Below are positions 1 through 12,927 of a stretch of DNA of 64,000 nucleotides, in pieces. The notes under the pieces were generated by a model, which saw only the letters and a list, made by a program, of their open reading frames with translations, made no database searches and had not been told where the DNA came from. The position numbers were made by a program, and so were the translations under genes. The stretch covers positions 15,911,877 through 15,975,876 of the forward strand of contig JAJEKV010000013.1 in assembly GCA_021234155.1 (NCBI GenBank), read 5' to 3'. Source of the stretch: Isoetes taiwanensis (lineage: Eukaryota > Streptophyta > Lycopodiopsida > Isoetales > Isoetaceae). How positions within the stretch are numbered: the first letter of the stretch is position 1; every line of letters begins with the position of its first letter.

Positions 1-515
1 AAGAGGCATAGCTAGTAAAAGAGACCCCAAGGAAGAAGAGATTTTAATGAAGTTTTCTCAAAAGGAACGCAATGTGCAAGCGACTGTTTCACCAACTGCA
101 GTCTAGGGAATCAACAATATCCTTAAGGATCCGCCATATGAACTTAGAAATCATAACCTTGCTTTGCAAATGGAAGTCTATCATACCTAAGCCACCAGCA
201 AATTTTGGCCTAGTGCATTTGTACCATGCAATCTTCACCACAACATGCTCTTCATTCCCTTCCCAAATAAAGTTATGGATAATGGTAACTATTACCTGAA
301 ATTTTGCTTGAGAAGCTAGAAGGGCAGAGGCCATATAAACATGGGAATCACTTAAAACATGCTTAACAACACTTATCCGCGCTGGCATAGAGAGCTTAGC
401 AGTATTCCACCAAAACAAATGCTTTCAAAAATCTTCTATGATAATATCCCAAGCATTTGAAGTAGAGATATGAATGCCCACAGGAATAATGTTGTTTTTG
501 TATGTGTATGTAACA
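1..515 (-). mobile_element. LINE (non-LTR retrotransposon) 3' fragment
   Basis: The minus strand encodes the region just after the reverse transcriptase of a plant LINE. It reads IPVGIHISTSNAWD, then KHLFWWNTAKLSMPARISVV, then GGLGMIDFHLQSKVMISKFI. This is the usual LINE pattern of thumb/connection segments ending in GGLG..D followed by a W-R stretch. The same family appears at 12928-14723, which shares IPVGIH, HLFWWNT and FHLQSKVMISKFIWR. The frame is open at 89-418 and decays on both sides. The fragment runs off the left edge of the window, and its 5' part (catalytic reverse transcriptase, endonuclease) is absent. It is a dead, 5'-truncated copy; family identity is fairly sure and boundaries are approximate. 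Confidence 0.75.
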
Positions 516-714
516 ATTTAGGACGTGCCATACCTTGGCTATCATACAGTGCGTCTTGTACTTAAAATAAGGTCAAAACAAAATTTTATTACTTTTTTAA
601 ATACAAATATATTGTGCAAATTCTGCAATGATGATGGTCCAGTATATTACATCAGTTACAAACAAAGTTTGGATTTATTCAAATATAATAGATATGCTTC
701 CAGGATGTCATGAT

Positions 715-3700
715 AAGGCTAGTTGTTAATAATTTGTTCAATTTATCTTTAAATTAAAAGTATGATGATTACAATTTTTAGTTTAATCTATTTAGAATTA
801 AATTTTATCTATTAAAATTATTTAAGGAAGAAAATTTTAGATTGAAATTGATTAAATGATTACGTTTACATTTTAATAAAAAAGAAAAGATTGTATAGTT
901 TATTATTGATTAATATTCAATATATTTTATTTCATCACTAGTAAATTATTTAATAGTTATTATTGAACTAATAACTTTATTAAGTTCAACATAAAACTTT
1001 TCTTAAAGTATTTTTAAAAGTGTAAAACTTTGTAAATTATGAAATCCTCATAATAGTTTTAAGTCAATCGCTTATAAAACCATCAGATTTCATTTATAGA
1101 TTATTATGATTATCAAATTTTAAATTTGTTAAATCACAGAAAATAGAAATTTTTATATTTTTGAAATATCTAATTCTAAATCAATAGAAGCAAAAATTAG
1201 TTTGAAAAGCAATTTTATTCTTTGATAACCATTATAGTTTTAATTCAAAGATAAACTTATATAATTAAAACTTATAAAAATTATAATAACCAAGAAGAAT
1301 TAAACAATACGTATATTCTTAAAATGGCATCTTTGAAGTGCTATCTATTAAATCTGAATACATCCAAGTTTTGTTGAATATCTCATTAATGAGGTCACGG
1401 TCAAAAGGTTTACAGGGGTTATAAACTCAACCCATATGCAAATTAAGTACAGTAGTTACGATCATTGACTTTACGTTTACATCTTCGACGAGAAATATGC
1501 CTATGACATGGATCAAATCTGAGATTATATGAATGGTTCATTTTATGTGAAATACAATGATGTATATGTGGCCGCTAAAGAAGATGATATAAAACCAAAA
1601 TGGTTGGTTCCTTATGCCGCACGAAAAATCGAATTGTACGGGGGAAGGGGGGAGAGGAGGGGGGAGTAATATATTGTTACCTTCGATAGTCACGTGTGGG
1701 GCTGTAAAAGAACTGAATAGCAAAGTTACGGAATTGAATGAGGATCGTTGGGCCTGGATACAATTAGTTTCCGACCGTTTTATAAATGTTATTATGCTAA
1801 GTTCGGGATAAAATATTATAGTAACCTAAGAGGATCGGGATTAATTGATCCAGGGCCTGACTTCGATTATGTTGTCCATTATAAAATGGAATTTTGTTAA
1901 ATAGGTATAACAAGAACTGCTTAATCAGATAAATGTGCATGTAAAGATTGCACAAAGTGCCAGACTCATTGAAATATAGTTTTCTTTACATAGTGCGACT
2001 GTAAGTGTTTAAGGCATTCATGGCCTAGCATCATTATTTAAATATTTTCTAAACATATATAAAGATTGTCAAAATCAGCTTCATCACTCCTTCTTAAACC
2101 ATTTCCTACAAATCCACATAAATATAAATTAAAACATTTCCTACAAATACTACATAAACACATGAACATAAAAAATATAACCTACCTGATCCATGAAGCT
2201 ACGCTGGTAACCGAATTTTTTACTCTGAATAACTCAAAAGATGCGCCTTCTGGCCCCTTTTCCAAACCTTCACCAGCATGTTCAAGGCCCTTTTCCAAAC
2301 CTTTACCAGCATGTGCAAAGCCCTTCTCAAAGCTTTCAGTAGCCTGCGCACCAGCGATTTGGAGCACATTCTTTAAACCGTTCTCCGCCATGCGAGGGGC
2401 GGCATTTTTCCCAATCCTAGGCGCCGCAACATAAAATGCTATCCCAAAGAGGATCCTATCTGCAATACGAGTTACAACAGCTAGCATCTCGGCCTTCACC
2501 TTCTCCATAATAGAAGCGGCTGCTAAAGCAGCTAAACCACTTAAAAGAAAAAGGCAGACCTCGGCCTCCCTAAGTTCACTCTCCCTAAGTTCTCTCCCTA
2601 AGTTCACTCTCGTTGACCTAACGTAATCTTAGCCTTAGACATTCACAAATGATTCCAAAAGTTTGAAAGGGAACCAAAATTCTAGGTATTCATAACATCA
2701 AATAGATGTTTCGCCAGCATGGGACAAGACCCATCAGGATAATACTTTGAAATATTACTTTTGAAATGCCTTTTATAATTTTGACACATTACAAAAATTT
2801 GTGAGCAACATTTTCATATACTTTTTGTGATACAGAAAATGACACGTTTATGGCAAAAACACAAGAGAGAAAACTCTTCCGTGTGGACTCTGTAATGCAT
2901 GAAGTCTATGATACTTAGAAAGACAAAAAATTCGACAATGTTCAAGATATTCCAGAATTTCCTCCCATATTGTTATGAATCTATTAAAAATATTAGAAGG
3001 ATCAAATCTGCAGACATGAATCAAACTAAGCAGTAGAGCATTCATTTCATCTCAATGACTTGATTCTGTTCTTCCTCTTTTTTTTTTCTTTCGTCTTTAT
3101 AAGGGATCAATTACAAAAGAGGTTTGACTGCTAGGAATGGATGGCAGTGGGAGATGGAATTATTTTTATAAAACACTTATTTTTTCACTGTAATCCTCAG
3201 TTATAATTAATTTCTGACTACAGCACTTATTGGAGGAATTTGGACATGGAGCTGATAATCATGTCTAACCCATTGCTTAAAAAATAGTTATGATAAGATT
3301 ATATGTATTTTTAACTCTTATTGATTTTAATAATTTGTTCAATTTATCTTCAGATTAAAAGTATAATGGTTATCAAAGTATAAAATTGCCTTTTAAACTA
3401 ATTTTCACTTTAACATCTAAGATAAATTTTGTATGATTGAAATTGATTAAATAATTATGTTTATGTTTTAATAAAAGAAATTGAATATTTATTATTGATT
3501 TATTTTCTATATATTTCTTAAATCAATAATAAATTATTCAGTAGTTATTATTAAACCAATAACTTTATTGTTTAATTAATTTCAACCTAAAACTTTTTCT
3601 TAAAGTATTTTTAAAAGTTCAAAAGTTTATAAATTATGAAATTCTCGTAATAGTTTTAAACTTATCAAAGCATTAGATTTCATTTAAAATTGTCAAGATT

Positions 3701-3816
3701 GTCAAATGTTAAATTGAAATTCTTATATTCTTGATATGCCTAGTTCTAAATAGATTCCAATAAAACTTAATTTGAAAAGCAATTTAATTCTTTGATAACG
3801 ATTATAGTTTTAATTC
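715..3816. repeat. AT-rich tandem repeat, unit 1 (left part)
   Basis: This AT-rich, non-coding sequence matches 17140-19556 over long stretches, for example 1218-1700 against 17640-18090. Inside the unit an AT module occurs twice, at about 730-1260 and 3325-3815. Each copy begins near 'aatttgttcaatttatctt' and ends near 'gataaccattatag'. Compared with unit 2, this copy carries about 0.67 kb of extra sequence at 2070-2736. It is cut at 3816 by the Copia insertion and resumes at 9007. No protein-coding signal was recognised and the class of repeat is unknown. Confidence 0.75.
2186..2607 (-). CDS. Possible exon of an unknown protein
   Basis: I do not recognise this protein. The minus strand is open for about 140 codons and ends at a good splice donor (ATCAG followed by GTAGGT at 2186/2185), just before a stop. 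The open frame has no ATG at its left end; the first in-frame ATG is at 2508. It could therefore be an internal exon or begin at 2508. The product has a hydrophobic alanine- and leucine-rich N-terminal part, then two near-repeats of the type EKG-AHAGKGLEKG. The exon lies in the roughly 0.67 kb present in repeat unit 1 but missing from unit 2, so it may be a captured gene fragment. Short direct repeats of 'gtgaacttagggaga' lie at its 5' end. Whether it is expressed cannot be judged. Confidence 0.3.
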
Positions 3817-4003
3817 TGAACCAAAAGACTTCTGAATAGAATGTATTCCTTGAAGAATGAAGAAGATACAAGAGCGTCCAACACACTGACTAAAGGACTA
3901 ACTGAATGAATGAAGCGTGACTGTGGCTTATATAGACATGCCACGTCAGCAACAGGTGACTCAGCATGTATAGTCATCTAGACACGTGGACAATCTTCTA
4001 ATA
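3817..4003 (-). repeat. Copia 3' LTR
   Basis: A 187-bp terminal repeat identical by eye to 8820-9006. On the element's sense strand it starts TATTAG and ends GGTTCA. The TATATAAG motif inside it is a plausible TATA box. The purine tract borders it on the inner side. Confidence 0.93.
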
Positions 4004-4149
4004 TCCCCCCTGATGACTAACATGGCTGAGAAAACAACAAAAAACAAACACCCCCCCTGAAAGATATTATCCCCCCTCAGATGCATAAGACTGAAGCGCC
4101 AAAACACCTTTCATTTGTTTAAACAATCTGCCTGAGAGTGGTTTAGTGA

Positions 4150-7100
4150 AACCATCAGCCAACTGGTCTTTGGTGGAGCAATAGGAAAGAGTAAGAGAAC
4201 CATTTTGGTAAACGCTCCCAAAATAAATCAGAGTTTAATATCCAAATGCTTGATCCAGAAATGCATCTTGAAATCCTTAACATGGGAAATAGCTCCACTA
4301 TTATCACAATAGAGTTGAGCAGTTTTGATCGATACACCAAGATCTTCATAAAGATGAAGCAACCATTTTAATTCTCGAGTAGTATCTCATTAAGGCTTTC
4401 AAAGATCAAATTTCTACGTAGTACTAATACTAGTAGTACTTTGAGTTTTAGAACCCCAACTAACTGGATCAAGGCAAAGAAAGACACAAAAACCCGTAAG
4501 AGATTTCCGAATCCCAACTGCATTGAAGCCATATCGAATCTGAATAGACCGTAAGCTTGGGTTCAAACCTTGCCATAGAAAAGACCCTCATTATGAGTAC
4601 CTTTAAGATAACGAACCACCTGCTTCACGCCTTCCAAAGGAGATTGCTTTGGATGTGTCATAAATCCGGTAAGAACTCCAACAAAGATATGTTATATCCG
4701 GACGTGTAATGGTGAGATAGAGCAATGCACCAACTAACTGCCTATAGAGAGTAGCATCGATCTTCATCATCCATTGAAGAGTCAACTTCCGACCGATCCC
4801 AAGGAATAAGCGCAGTTTTGCAATGTCATATGGAATTTATCCAAAATTTCTGAGACATACTTTTGTTGAGTTAAATGGATACCTTGAGAAGTTTTCCATA
4901 CTTCAAGACCTAAACAATAGTGCATAAGGCCAAGGTCGTAACCTCAAAATCAGCGCAATAGATGCCTTAGTGTGCTCAATAAGAGAGAATGCACTACCGG
5001 CATAATTGTATCATCAACATAAAGAAGAATGATAGAAACTTTGGAGTCTTGAAACTTAAAATAAAGACTAGGATCTGCTCGAGATCTAAGATATCCCATA
5101 TTGATAAGATAAGCATTTATCTTCCCGATTCCAAAGATCTAGGTGCTTGTCTAAGTCCATACAAACTTTTCTTCAGCTTACAAACATAACCAGGGTACTC
5201 CTTATTCACAAAACCCGGAGGTTGCTGCATGTACAACTCCTCTTCTAAATCACAATTTAAGAATGCTGATTTGAAATCTAGCTAATGAACAGGCCAAGAG
5301 ATTTGTCTTTGCTAAAGCAAGAACAAATACAGAGTGTATCAAGCCGAACCACAGGTGCAAAAACATCATTATAGTCAAAACCTTCTTGTTGCGTATATCC
5401 CTTAGCAACAAGTCTGGCTTTGTGCCTAGAAATCGTACCATCTGAACGATATTTGGTGCAATATACCCACTTTGCCCCAATGATATTCTTGCCTGGAGGT
5501 TTAGGCACAAGCTCCCAAGTCCCTTGTTTATGTAACATATCTAATTCCTCCTTCATTGCACTAATCCAATGATCAACTTTTGCTGCTTGACCATAAAAGA
5601 TAGGATCACTGTCATTGAGAACTTTAATCATCAAAGCATAATTACACATATCAGAAACATCACCAGCACGCAAGGACAGATCAGCAAGTCGGCGAGATCG
5701 CCTGGGTACAATTGGCAGAGACTTAGTTGAATACTCCAGTTCATCAACTTGATTTAGTTCAGAAATTGTTAAATGAGACAATGATGGTGAAGTCGATAAG
5801 TGATCTTGTAAATCCAGAGGCTCAAAATCAGTATAAGGATTGGAAGAAAATGAATGGGTGTGAGAAACGGGGGACAAAGAAACTGAGGAATCATGAACAA
5901 CAGGAAGAGACAAAGAGGATGACTGAGCATGGACAGTAGGAAGGACTGTAGAGGGATCATGAGAAACAACAAGATCATCATTTGAAGGTAATGAAAAGTC
6001 AGATGGAGGCATAGATGAAAGTGAACTTGAAGATATTGAAACTGGTAAAACAGAGGGTTCAACATCAAAGAGATTGAAAATTGCCTTGTCATAATCAACT
6101 GCAGCAGATTGAGAATCAAATGAGTATTGAGCATCTTCCACAAATTCCATACTCCTAGAAGCAAAAACCTTCTTGGTAACTGGGTCAAAACATCTCCAAG
6201 CCTTCATGTTAGAAGTGTAGCCAATGAATATGACCTTAACTGCCCTATCAGATAATTTCCCTTTCTTTTGAAGTATGTCTCGAGGATAAGAAGCATATCC
6301 TACACAACCAAATACTCGAAGATGAGATATATCAGGCTTAACTCCAAAAAGGGCCTCAAAGGGTGTTTTTAAATTCAAAGCTTTTGTTGGAGCTCTGTTA
6401 GAAAGATAACATGTAGTGAACACTGCCTCTGCCCAAAAATCAGGAGACAAATTCTTGTGTTTTAACATACCCTTGCCAAATCCAAAAAAGTTCGATGCTT
6501 CCTTTCCGCAACTCCATTCTGCGAATGTGCATAGGGCACTATGAGTTCTCTATGAATACCCTTGTCCTTGAGATAAGCTTCAAACTCGGCTGACAAATAT
6601 TCCTTTGCATTATCTGTTCTGAGAGCCTTGATTGAGGTAGAAAATTGGTTTTGAACCAAAGCACTGAAAGTTTTGAATGTAGAAAAAGCTTGAGATTTAA
6701 ACTCAAGAGTATAGACCCATGTGTACCTACTAAAGTCATCCACAAACACAATAAAGTACCTGCTCCCAGCCAATGACTCAATAGGCATATAACAGATATC
6801 AGTGTGAATAAGCTCTAAAGGCTGAGTAGCACGAAAGGCAGCTTGTTTGGGATAAGGTGCCTGTACTTGCTTACCCAATCTGCATGCATGACAGTGAAGG
6901 TCTTGAAACTTAAGAGATGGTAATCCTTTGACCATATTTAATTTGGATACTATAATCAAAGCAGAAATACCAACGTGACCATACCTCTCATGCCACAAAG
7001 ATTCTGGAGTTTGAAGAGAGTTTGCAGTAAGAGAAGACTCTTGAGGTGATTGTGTAACAGTAGAAACAAGAGAACTCGACTTTCCTTGAAGCACATAAAG

Positions 7101-7415
7101 ACCTTCTTTGGTTAAATGTCCTTGAGCAAGAGGACCAAGCAAATTTACATCAATAAAGTGTAATGGATTTTTCTCGCAAGATGTGAACCAATCCTCCAAA
7201 GAAAAGAACCGATAAACCCAATTGTCTATCAAACCGCTAACACTAAGCAGATTAACCAAAGAACCCAGTACAAGAAGAACATCCTTAAGTTTGAAAGTCA
7301 TTGATGGATCAAACTTTAATTCAACAGCCTTTTCCTTGTGCTCGAAAAAGTAAGATTTCCATCCGCCATCTTCACAAACAAAGAGAGTCATACCTTTGAA
7401 GTGTAGAAAATACAT
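4150..7415 (-). pseudogene. Copia pol remnant
   Basis: This is the fossil pol part of the Copia element. Recognisable in order are the GAG-pre-integrase motif LWHERYGHVGIS, the integrase core (IHTDICYMP, FVDDFSRYTWVY, HSQNGVAERKHRT) and the Copia reverse-transcriptase entry (GAKWVYCTKYRSDGT, ARLVAKGYTQQ). The RNase H end is the most decayed. It is broken and not expected to give a product. Confidence 0.85.
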
Positions 7416-7511
7416 TTGATTTGCTCGCTAGATGTTTGGTAGCCCCGAATCTATTAACTGCACCTCTTCTTCTGCTAAATATTCTCCGCAGAATACCAAG
7501 AAATTGAGCTT

Positions 7512-8389
7512 CTAACCCATCCACGTAAATTTTAAAACCTTATCACTAATCTCCGAAATTGAAGTAGTAGAAGACTTGAGTGGTCGTTCCTTTGATTGCT
7601 CTTTTGCAAATTGAGCAAACTCTCGCTGTAACTTCCTACATTGACGTTTCATATGACCTTTCTTACCACAATACCAGCAAGTGAAAGGCTCCTTAGCGTA
7701 ATTGTGAGATGGCACGGATGTAGTTTTAGAAGCAAACATCTCAGAGAGGAATGCATAGAAGAAGAAGGAACTTTTGTGTGAGAATAATGAGCAGCTTCAG
7801 TTTGAATGGGTCTCTTATTTTCTTGCTCTTCATCTAATAAGTGCTGTTGTAGATGATGAAAATCAATCTTGATGGTAGGCTGCAATTTGTAAAACTTGAC
7901 TGTATGCTTGTATTCATCAGACAACCCCTTCAAAGCATAAAGAATAAGTCTGACCTTTTTCATCTCGCCTCCAGCACTAATATACTCTTCATGTAAAGTC
8001 TTGAGTTTCTTCAAATAGTCTCGCATGCTGGAGCAATCTACTATCTTCAGATTATCCATCTTGCTCTGAATAACAAGCTGTTGTCCTTCACCTTTAAGAA
8101 CACACTTCTTTTGCAGAAACTCAAAGGCTGTTGAAAAATCAGAGAACTCTTTAATATCCATAAGATAATCAATGCAAATACAAGCCCTAAGATGATTGAG
8201 AGCATAGAAATCTTTCTTCTTTTCATCATCTATTTTGGGAGCCCATTTAATGTCAAGAACTTCACCCAAATCCTTGAGATTAAGATTTGTCTTGAAAGCT
8301 TCTCTCCAAGTAAAGTAATTATGATCATCAAGAACTGGATACTGAAAATATTTCCAAGGATCATGACTAACCGCCATGAGAAAGCACAA
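7512..8389 (-). pseudogene. Copia gag remnant
   Basis: This is the fossil gag part of the Copia element. It carries the UBN2-like capsid region (YFTWREAFKTNL, then LGEVLDI) and a CCHC zinc knuckle CWYCGKKGHMKRQC near the distal end. It lies just inside the 5' LTR and leader. It is broken. Confidence 0.85.
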
Positions 8390-8806
8390 AAGAGCACAAG
8401 GGACGAGGGGAATGTGGAAAAGAATTGAGAAAGACCAGGGAATTCTGAAAATAGAGGCTACGTTTCCACAAGAAAGCCAAAAAAGAATCGGCTAAACTTA
8501 GAAGAGAGGTTAAATTTGGACAGATGGCGACTCCTACTATTAGAACCGGCACAAATCAGCAAAAAAAATTCGAAATATATCACAATGCAGATGAGAACGT
8601 CAAGATTTTTGGCCAAACTGTCTTCCGGCACCTGTTCTTGCAAGAATTGCAAGATTCTAGTCCAGGCTTATCCGATTCAATCAGTGTTTAGCTTATTTTA
8701 AAGACTAAACAAATCCACTTCACCTTCACGAAGTTTTACCTGTGATCTACAAATCTAGATCAAGAATCTGCCGATCAACCATGTACTGTCGTCATCCCTC
8801 AAATCC

Positions 8807-8819
8807 GGCTCTGATACCA
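8807..8819 (-). other. Copia primer binding site (initiator tRNA-Met)
   Basis: On the minus strand, directly next to the 5' LTR, the sequence is TGGTATCAGAGCC. This is the standard plant Copia primer site complementary to the 3' end of initiator tRNA-Met. Confidence 0.9.
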
Positions 8820-9006
8820 TGAACCAAAAGACTTCTGAATAGAATGTATTCCTTGAAGAATGAAGAAGATACAAGAGCGTCCAACACACTGACTAAAGGA
8901 CTAACTGAATGAATGAAGCGTGACTGTGGCTTATATAGACATGCCACGTCAGCAACAGGTGACTCAGCATGTATAGTCATCTAGACACGTGGACAATCTT
9001 CTAATA
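8820..9006 (-). repeat. Copia 5' LTR
   Basis: A 187-bp terminal repeat, identical by eye to 3817-4003, followed by the second copy of the AATTC target duplication. Confidence 0.93.
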
Positions 9007-9813
9007 AATTCAAAGACATTTAATTAAGAGTGCAAGAACTTATAACAACCAAGAAGAATTAAACAATACATTCATTCTTATAATGGCACCATTGAAGTGT
9101 CATTTATTAAATCTGAATAACTCCAAGTTTTGTTGAATATGTCATAAGTATGAATATGTATGGGTCTTTCCAGTATGTATGTAGTTTATAATTTCTCTTT
9201 GATTTATGAAGCATTTCCTTGGAATGAGGGAGGCCCTCTAACTCCTTGGTATATGTATGAAAATGTGTAAAGAAACCTTCCAAGTCACCCACAAGTTTTT
9301 TACGACCTTTCTACTGAAGCATCTGTGGATATGGAAGGCATAGCCATATAATAAAATATCCTTTAAAGCATACTTGATTTGAAAATCTGCACAAGATAAT
9401 TTCAAACTTTACAGACAAATGTTGATATCTTTTAAAAGAAGAACCATTCTATGAATGCAAATACTATTTTATTATTTTAAGAGAATCACTTCCCATTCTT
9501 CTAAGTCTATATGACTAGTTAACAATATTTTTGTAATGCTTGCTTCTTTGAAAGAAAATTTAATTAATTGATGCATGACGTAATCGCAAATTTGTATCTA
9601 TTATTATAAATCTGGCTATACTATATAGTGCTTGGTGCATATGTGGATTAACACTTCTGAATCCGCAGGACTATCACGGTTTCTAGGGTTTGCCTAAGAA
9701 TGGTATGATAGAATGGTATGTTATTGGAGCACGGAGTGAAACACAACTGAGTGCATGGGATACAACATTCAGTAATAATATGGCATATTTAACAAAATTC
9801 GGATTTATTTAAA
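9007..9813. repeat. AT-rich tandem repeat, unit 1 (right part)
   Basis: This continues the AT-rich repeat after the Copia insertion and matches 19557-20365. Its last part (about 9560-9813), containing 'ttgtatctattattataaat' and 'atacaacattcagtaataat', is a module also found at about 16865-17130 and 20100-20365. It stops at the Helitron end. Confidence 0.75.
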
Positions 9814-9824
9814 CTAGTTATGGT

Positions 9825-9841
9825 GCCCGGCGTTGCCGGGC
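9825..9841 (-). other. Helitron 3' terminal hairpin
   Basis: A 7-bp perfect stem (GCCCGGC/GCCGGGC) with a 3-nt loop, placed seven bases before the terminal CTAG on the minus strand. This is the classic Helitron 3' end layout. Confidence 0.6.
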
Positions 9842-9915
9842 TTTAGTAATAATTTGAAGAGGTGGTTGTTTCATTGTTGTCTAGAATAACAATGTGGCCT
9901 AGAGGGGCAAGTAAT

Positions 9916-9975
9916 ATAGAATAGAATAGAATAGAATAGAATAGAATAGAATTGAATTGAATGTGTTCTTATTGT
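9916..9975 (-). mobile_element. SINE 3' end with (TATTC)n tail
   Basis: The plus strand shows an (ATAGA)n microsatellite at 9916-9950, then 'attgaattga'. On the minus strand this is GCGGACAATAAGAAC followed by the pentamer tail, the same 3' signature as the other SINE ends in this window. The 5' part of this copy is not clear. Confidence 0.45.
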
Positions 9976-12501
9976 CCGCGGTCAAGCTTTTAAGAGATAC
10001 AGATAAAAAACCATTGTGCAAAAAATTGTGGATTTGATCTCAGATGTTGAACTGTAGAGATGTCGTAGTGCATTGTTTTGTTTATATGATTTTTCTACCG
10101 TAATGATTTTATGATGAGGCATCGGTAGACTTTAGCAACCTATAGAAATTTGTGTTGCAACAATAGTTATAGTTGAAGTTATGAATGCCCGTCTTTGGTT
10201 CGAAGAGAGGTATGATTTTATTATGATGAGTAGGCCTTGATGGTTGTGAACAAACGGAGTCTCTAATTTTTTAACTACACCATAGGACAAAGAATGCAAT
10301 GGACAAAAATGTGTGTCAAAGTTTTGCATTTGCCATTATGAAACTTGGAAGGTGTGATACGTGGTCATAGTGGTTTCTGGAAATATATATAATATGCCTA
10401 CATTTGAAATTCTTATTGGATTAGGAGTAGAAGTAAGGAAACATTGCAAAGGAAGACATAGCTAGGAATATGGGTGACTATTATCTTGATTGTGCCCCAC
10501 TTAGGCATTGGACGTGTTGGATTATTAAATTGAAGAATGCTAATAGTCAAGCTTTAGTGCAAACATAAAGCATATGGACTTATGATATTGCAACATTTTT
10601 GGATTACTTTTCGTAGATGAACTTATTTCATCTTAATCTTTGTAAAAAACCATTCGCCCAACGTAAACAACATATGCGCCCATACACTTAAACAACATTT
10701 GAGCCCATATAACCAGATTTTCATCGATAGTTTTAATTCATCTTATCTATGCAAGAAACCCTAATCACTTAATATTTGAACCCATTCAACTAATATGGCT
10801 CCACTTGTTTCACCAAACATAATCAAACATTTGAAATAGTAACAGAACAAATTTGGGAGCAAGTGAAATAACCCTTGTGATACACGACTCTTTGTTTTTT
10901 ACTACATCCAACATTTTGCCATTACATTACATGAAAGTACATCTTGGAGGACTGTGATTCTTTCCCGAGATTACATACATCATGAATACAATAGAGAGAA
11001 TTTACTTTACATCTGGCATTGATGGCTTAATAAACGTTGTCATTGATGGCTTGATAAAATGCTCACGCTGTTTATGAATCATGAATCAAAAGCTTTCTTG
11101 AGTAGAACATTCCCCTGACTTTGGATTTTCCAAAAGGACATGCCTGGGCTGTTTCTTGAACTTTTTGCACTTGTTAAGGACATGTGTACTGTGTTTGATA
11201 CCAAAATTATATGGTCTACAAAGAAATAGCAAAACAACTGCAGCAAATGTAAACTGCGTCCAACAGATTGAGAATTCAGTATGTACTTGGCATGTGGCTC
11301 CATTATCTACAATGCAATGGCAAAACATCAGCAAATGTACCAAGATATACCTTACCAGTGAGACGACACAAATCTCCAAATAGTGTGATAATGAACTTAA
11401 TGAACTTTGTGCACCAGATTGAGAATTCGGGCTCTAGGAAATGAATCATGAGAATCTCTAGCATGTACTTAGCATGTGGCTCTATTATCTACAATGCAAA
11501 TCTCCAAAAAGGAGAGAACTGTGTGAGTAGGATGAAGCAAATCTCCAAAAAGGAAGGAACTGTATATGAGAATATCTAAACTGCATAGCTGCGTCATTAT
11601 GAACTGTGTCTATCAAATTGAGAATTCATGGTCTAGCAGTCAAATTAGTAAGAATCTCTGGCAATTATTATCCATCTATGTATAGACGCTAGGATTTCCA
11701 AACGATATGAGCATTTTATTTTCTGCAACTATATCCATACTTTCCCAAATGGTACGTACATATTGTTCTCTCCACTATAGCCATACTTGCTAACTATAGC
11801 CATACTTGCTGGATTACTGTCACTTACTATATCATAGTCAATGATCCAGTTGATATTCTGTCTTTGCAGAATGATCCATTTGATATTCTGCCTTTGCAGA
11901 GTTAAGTATTTACATCATAATGGGCTGCAGCTGCTACTCTGTTGCAAACCACGTATATGAATATGCCCATTTTCAGTTCAAGCATCTGCACCATGGATTT
12001 GCAGATGGGATTGTAAAATGCCAGACATGCTCGCCATTTAGGCATCTACACATTACAAAAGAGTGACTATATCTTCAAACTTTGACGCTCCATTCCAGTC
12101 AAGCCAGAGATCTCAAAACATCACTGCAGAAGCTTCCATAGTCATATTTTGACGTGGAGCCTAGTATGAAGGAAATGCAAGACCTCGCAATGAAAGAGAT
12201 CATATTTTAAAAGAAAACATTTAACTGTATCATTGCACCATGGACATATTGCACACATGTTCTGCAAGTACATTTTGTTACCCAAAACAATATTGTTCAG
12301 TTGTCCAATGGCACCATTCATAGTGCTCACACTGAAGCCTGGGATTGGCCAAGGTGACAAAGAAGCTGCCAATCCTATAAGAGTTTTGCTTCAAAAGAGG
12401 TGTCAAAGGAGCTGTCAATCATAGAAGAGCAGAAGAGCACTGCTTCAAAAGATCTTGAGCTCGACCTTACAATTTAAATTCAGCGGGTTTATTAAGCGAT
12501 G
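9976..12501. other. Unassigned stretch inside the Helitron
   Basis: No gene was recognised. The sequence has local imperfect duplications. Three diverged copies contain 'attgagaattc', near 11268, 11417 and 11618; the first two are followed by a shared 'ggct..attatctacaatgcaa' segment. There is also a 30-bp tandem pair at 11841. Short open frames here have no family signature. Confidence 0.5.
11841..11900. repeat. 30-bp tandem duplication
   Basis: Two adjacent 30-bp copies (11841-11870 and 11871-11900) begin 'atgatcca' and end 'ctttgcaga', differing at about two positions. Confidence 0.85.
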
Positions 12502-12640
12502 GTTAGAATAGAATAGTTTTTTTATCGTCCACTAGAAAAAGAACCTATATAAACAAATGAAGAGTAACTCATGGAATCGAACAGACAACCTGCCTAGATC
12601 TCCCCTCTGTAGGTTCTTCATCATGGCCCCTTTGTAGCTC
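12502..12640 (-). mobile_element. tRNA-derived SINE copy
   Basis: The minus strand carries a B-box-like TGTTCGATTCC (12573-12583), then a short body, then the 3' signature AGTGGACGATAAAAAAAC and a (TATTC)n tail at about 12502-12513. The A box is degenerate. It belongs with the copies at 15945, 54490 and 54965. Confidence 0.5.
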
Positions 12641-12927
12641 AATAATAACTTTCATCACGGATGTCAACCACATATACTTAATGAATGTCTCATCTGTACA
12701 TGAATGCTAAAGACTTTATACTTAATGCGAACACTTCATCTCTGCATGAATGTTGAAGAAACTTACCATAAGTGCACAAATGGAATGATTTATCATGTCT
12801 GGTAGCTGTAAAATGCAGGCATGCACAGATGATGTCTTTCTATGGTAACAAAAATAAAAGAGGTCAAATAATGCAACCAAATAGTTACAGCATTCGCTTG
12901 CCATTTGTGCACCCTGAACAGAATTTG

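Larger units (their letters stand above)
3817..9006 (-). mobile_element. Ty1/Copia LTR retrotransposon, broken
   Basis: A full-length Copia-type element of about 5.19 kb on the minus strand. It has two 187-bp LTRs that read as identical, a 5-bp target duplication AATTC (3812-3816 and 9007-9011), an initiator-tRNA-Met primer site and a purine tract at 4004-4011. Order of parts in the sense direction: gag with a CCHC knuckle, protease region, GAG-pre-integrase, integrase, reverse transcriptase and RNase H, which is the Copia order. The empty site is visible in the paralogous repeat unit near 19541-19556. The body is broken in roughly eight places, yet identical LTRs imply a recent insertion. 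Confidence 0.93.

Noticed and set aside
1614-1811. Plus-strand open frame with a G-rich start in repeat unit 1
   Set aside because: The paralogous stretch at about 18050-18240 does not keep the frame, so it is not a conserved gene.
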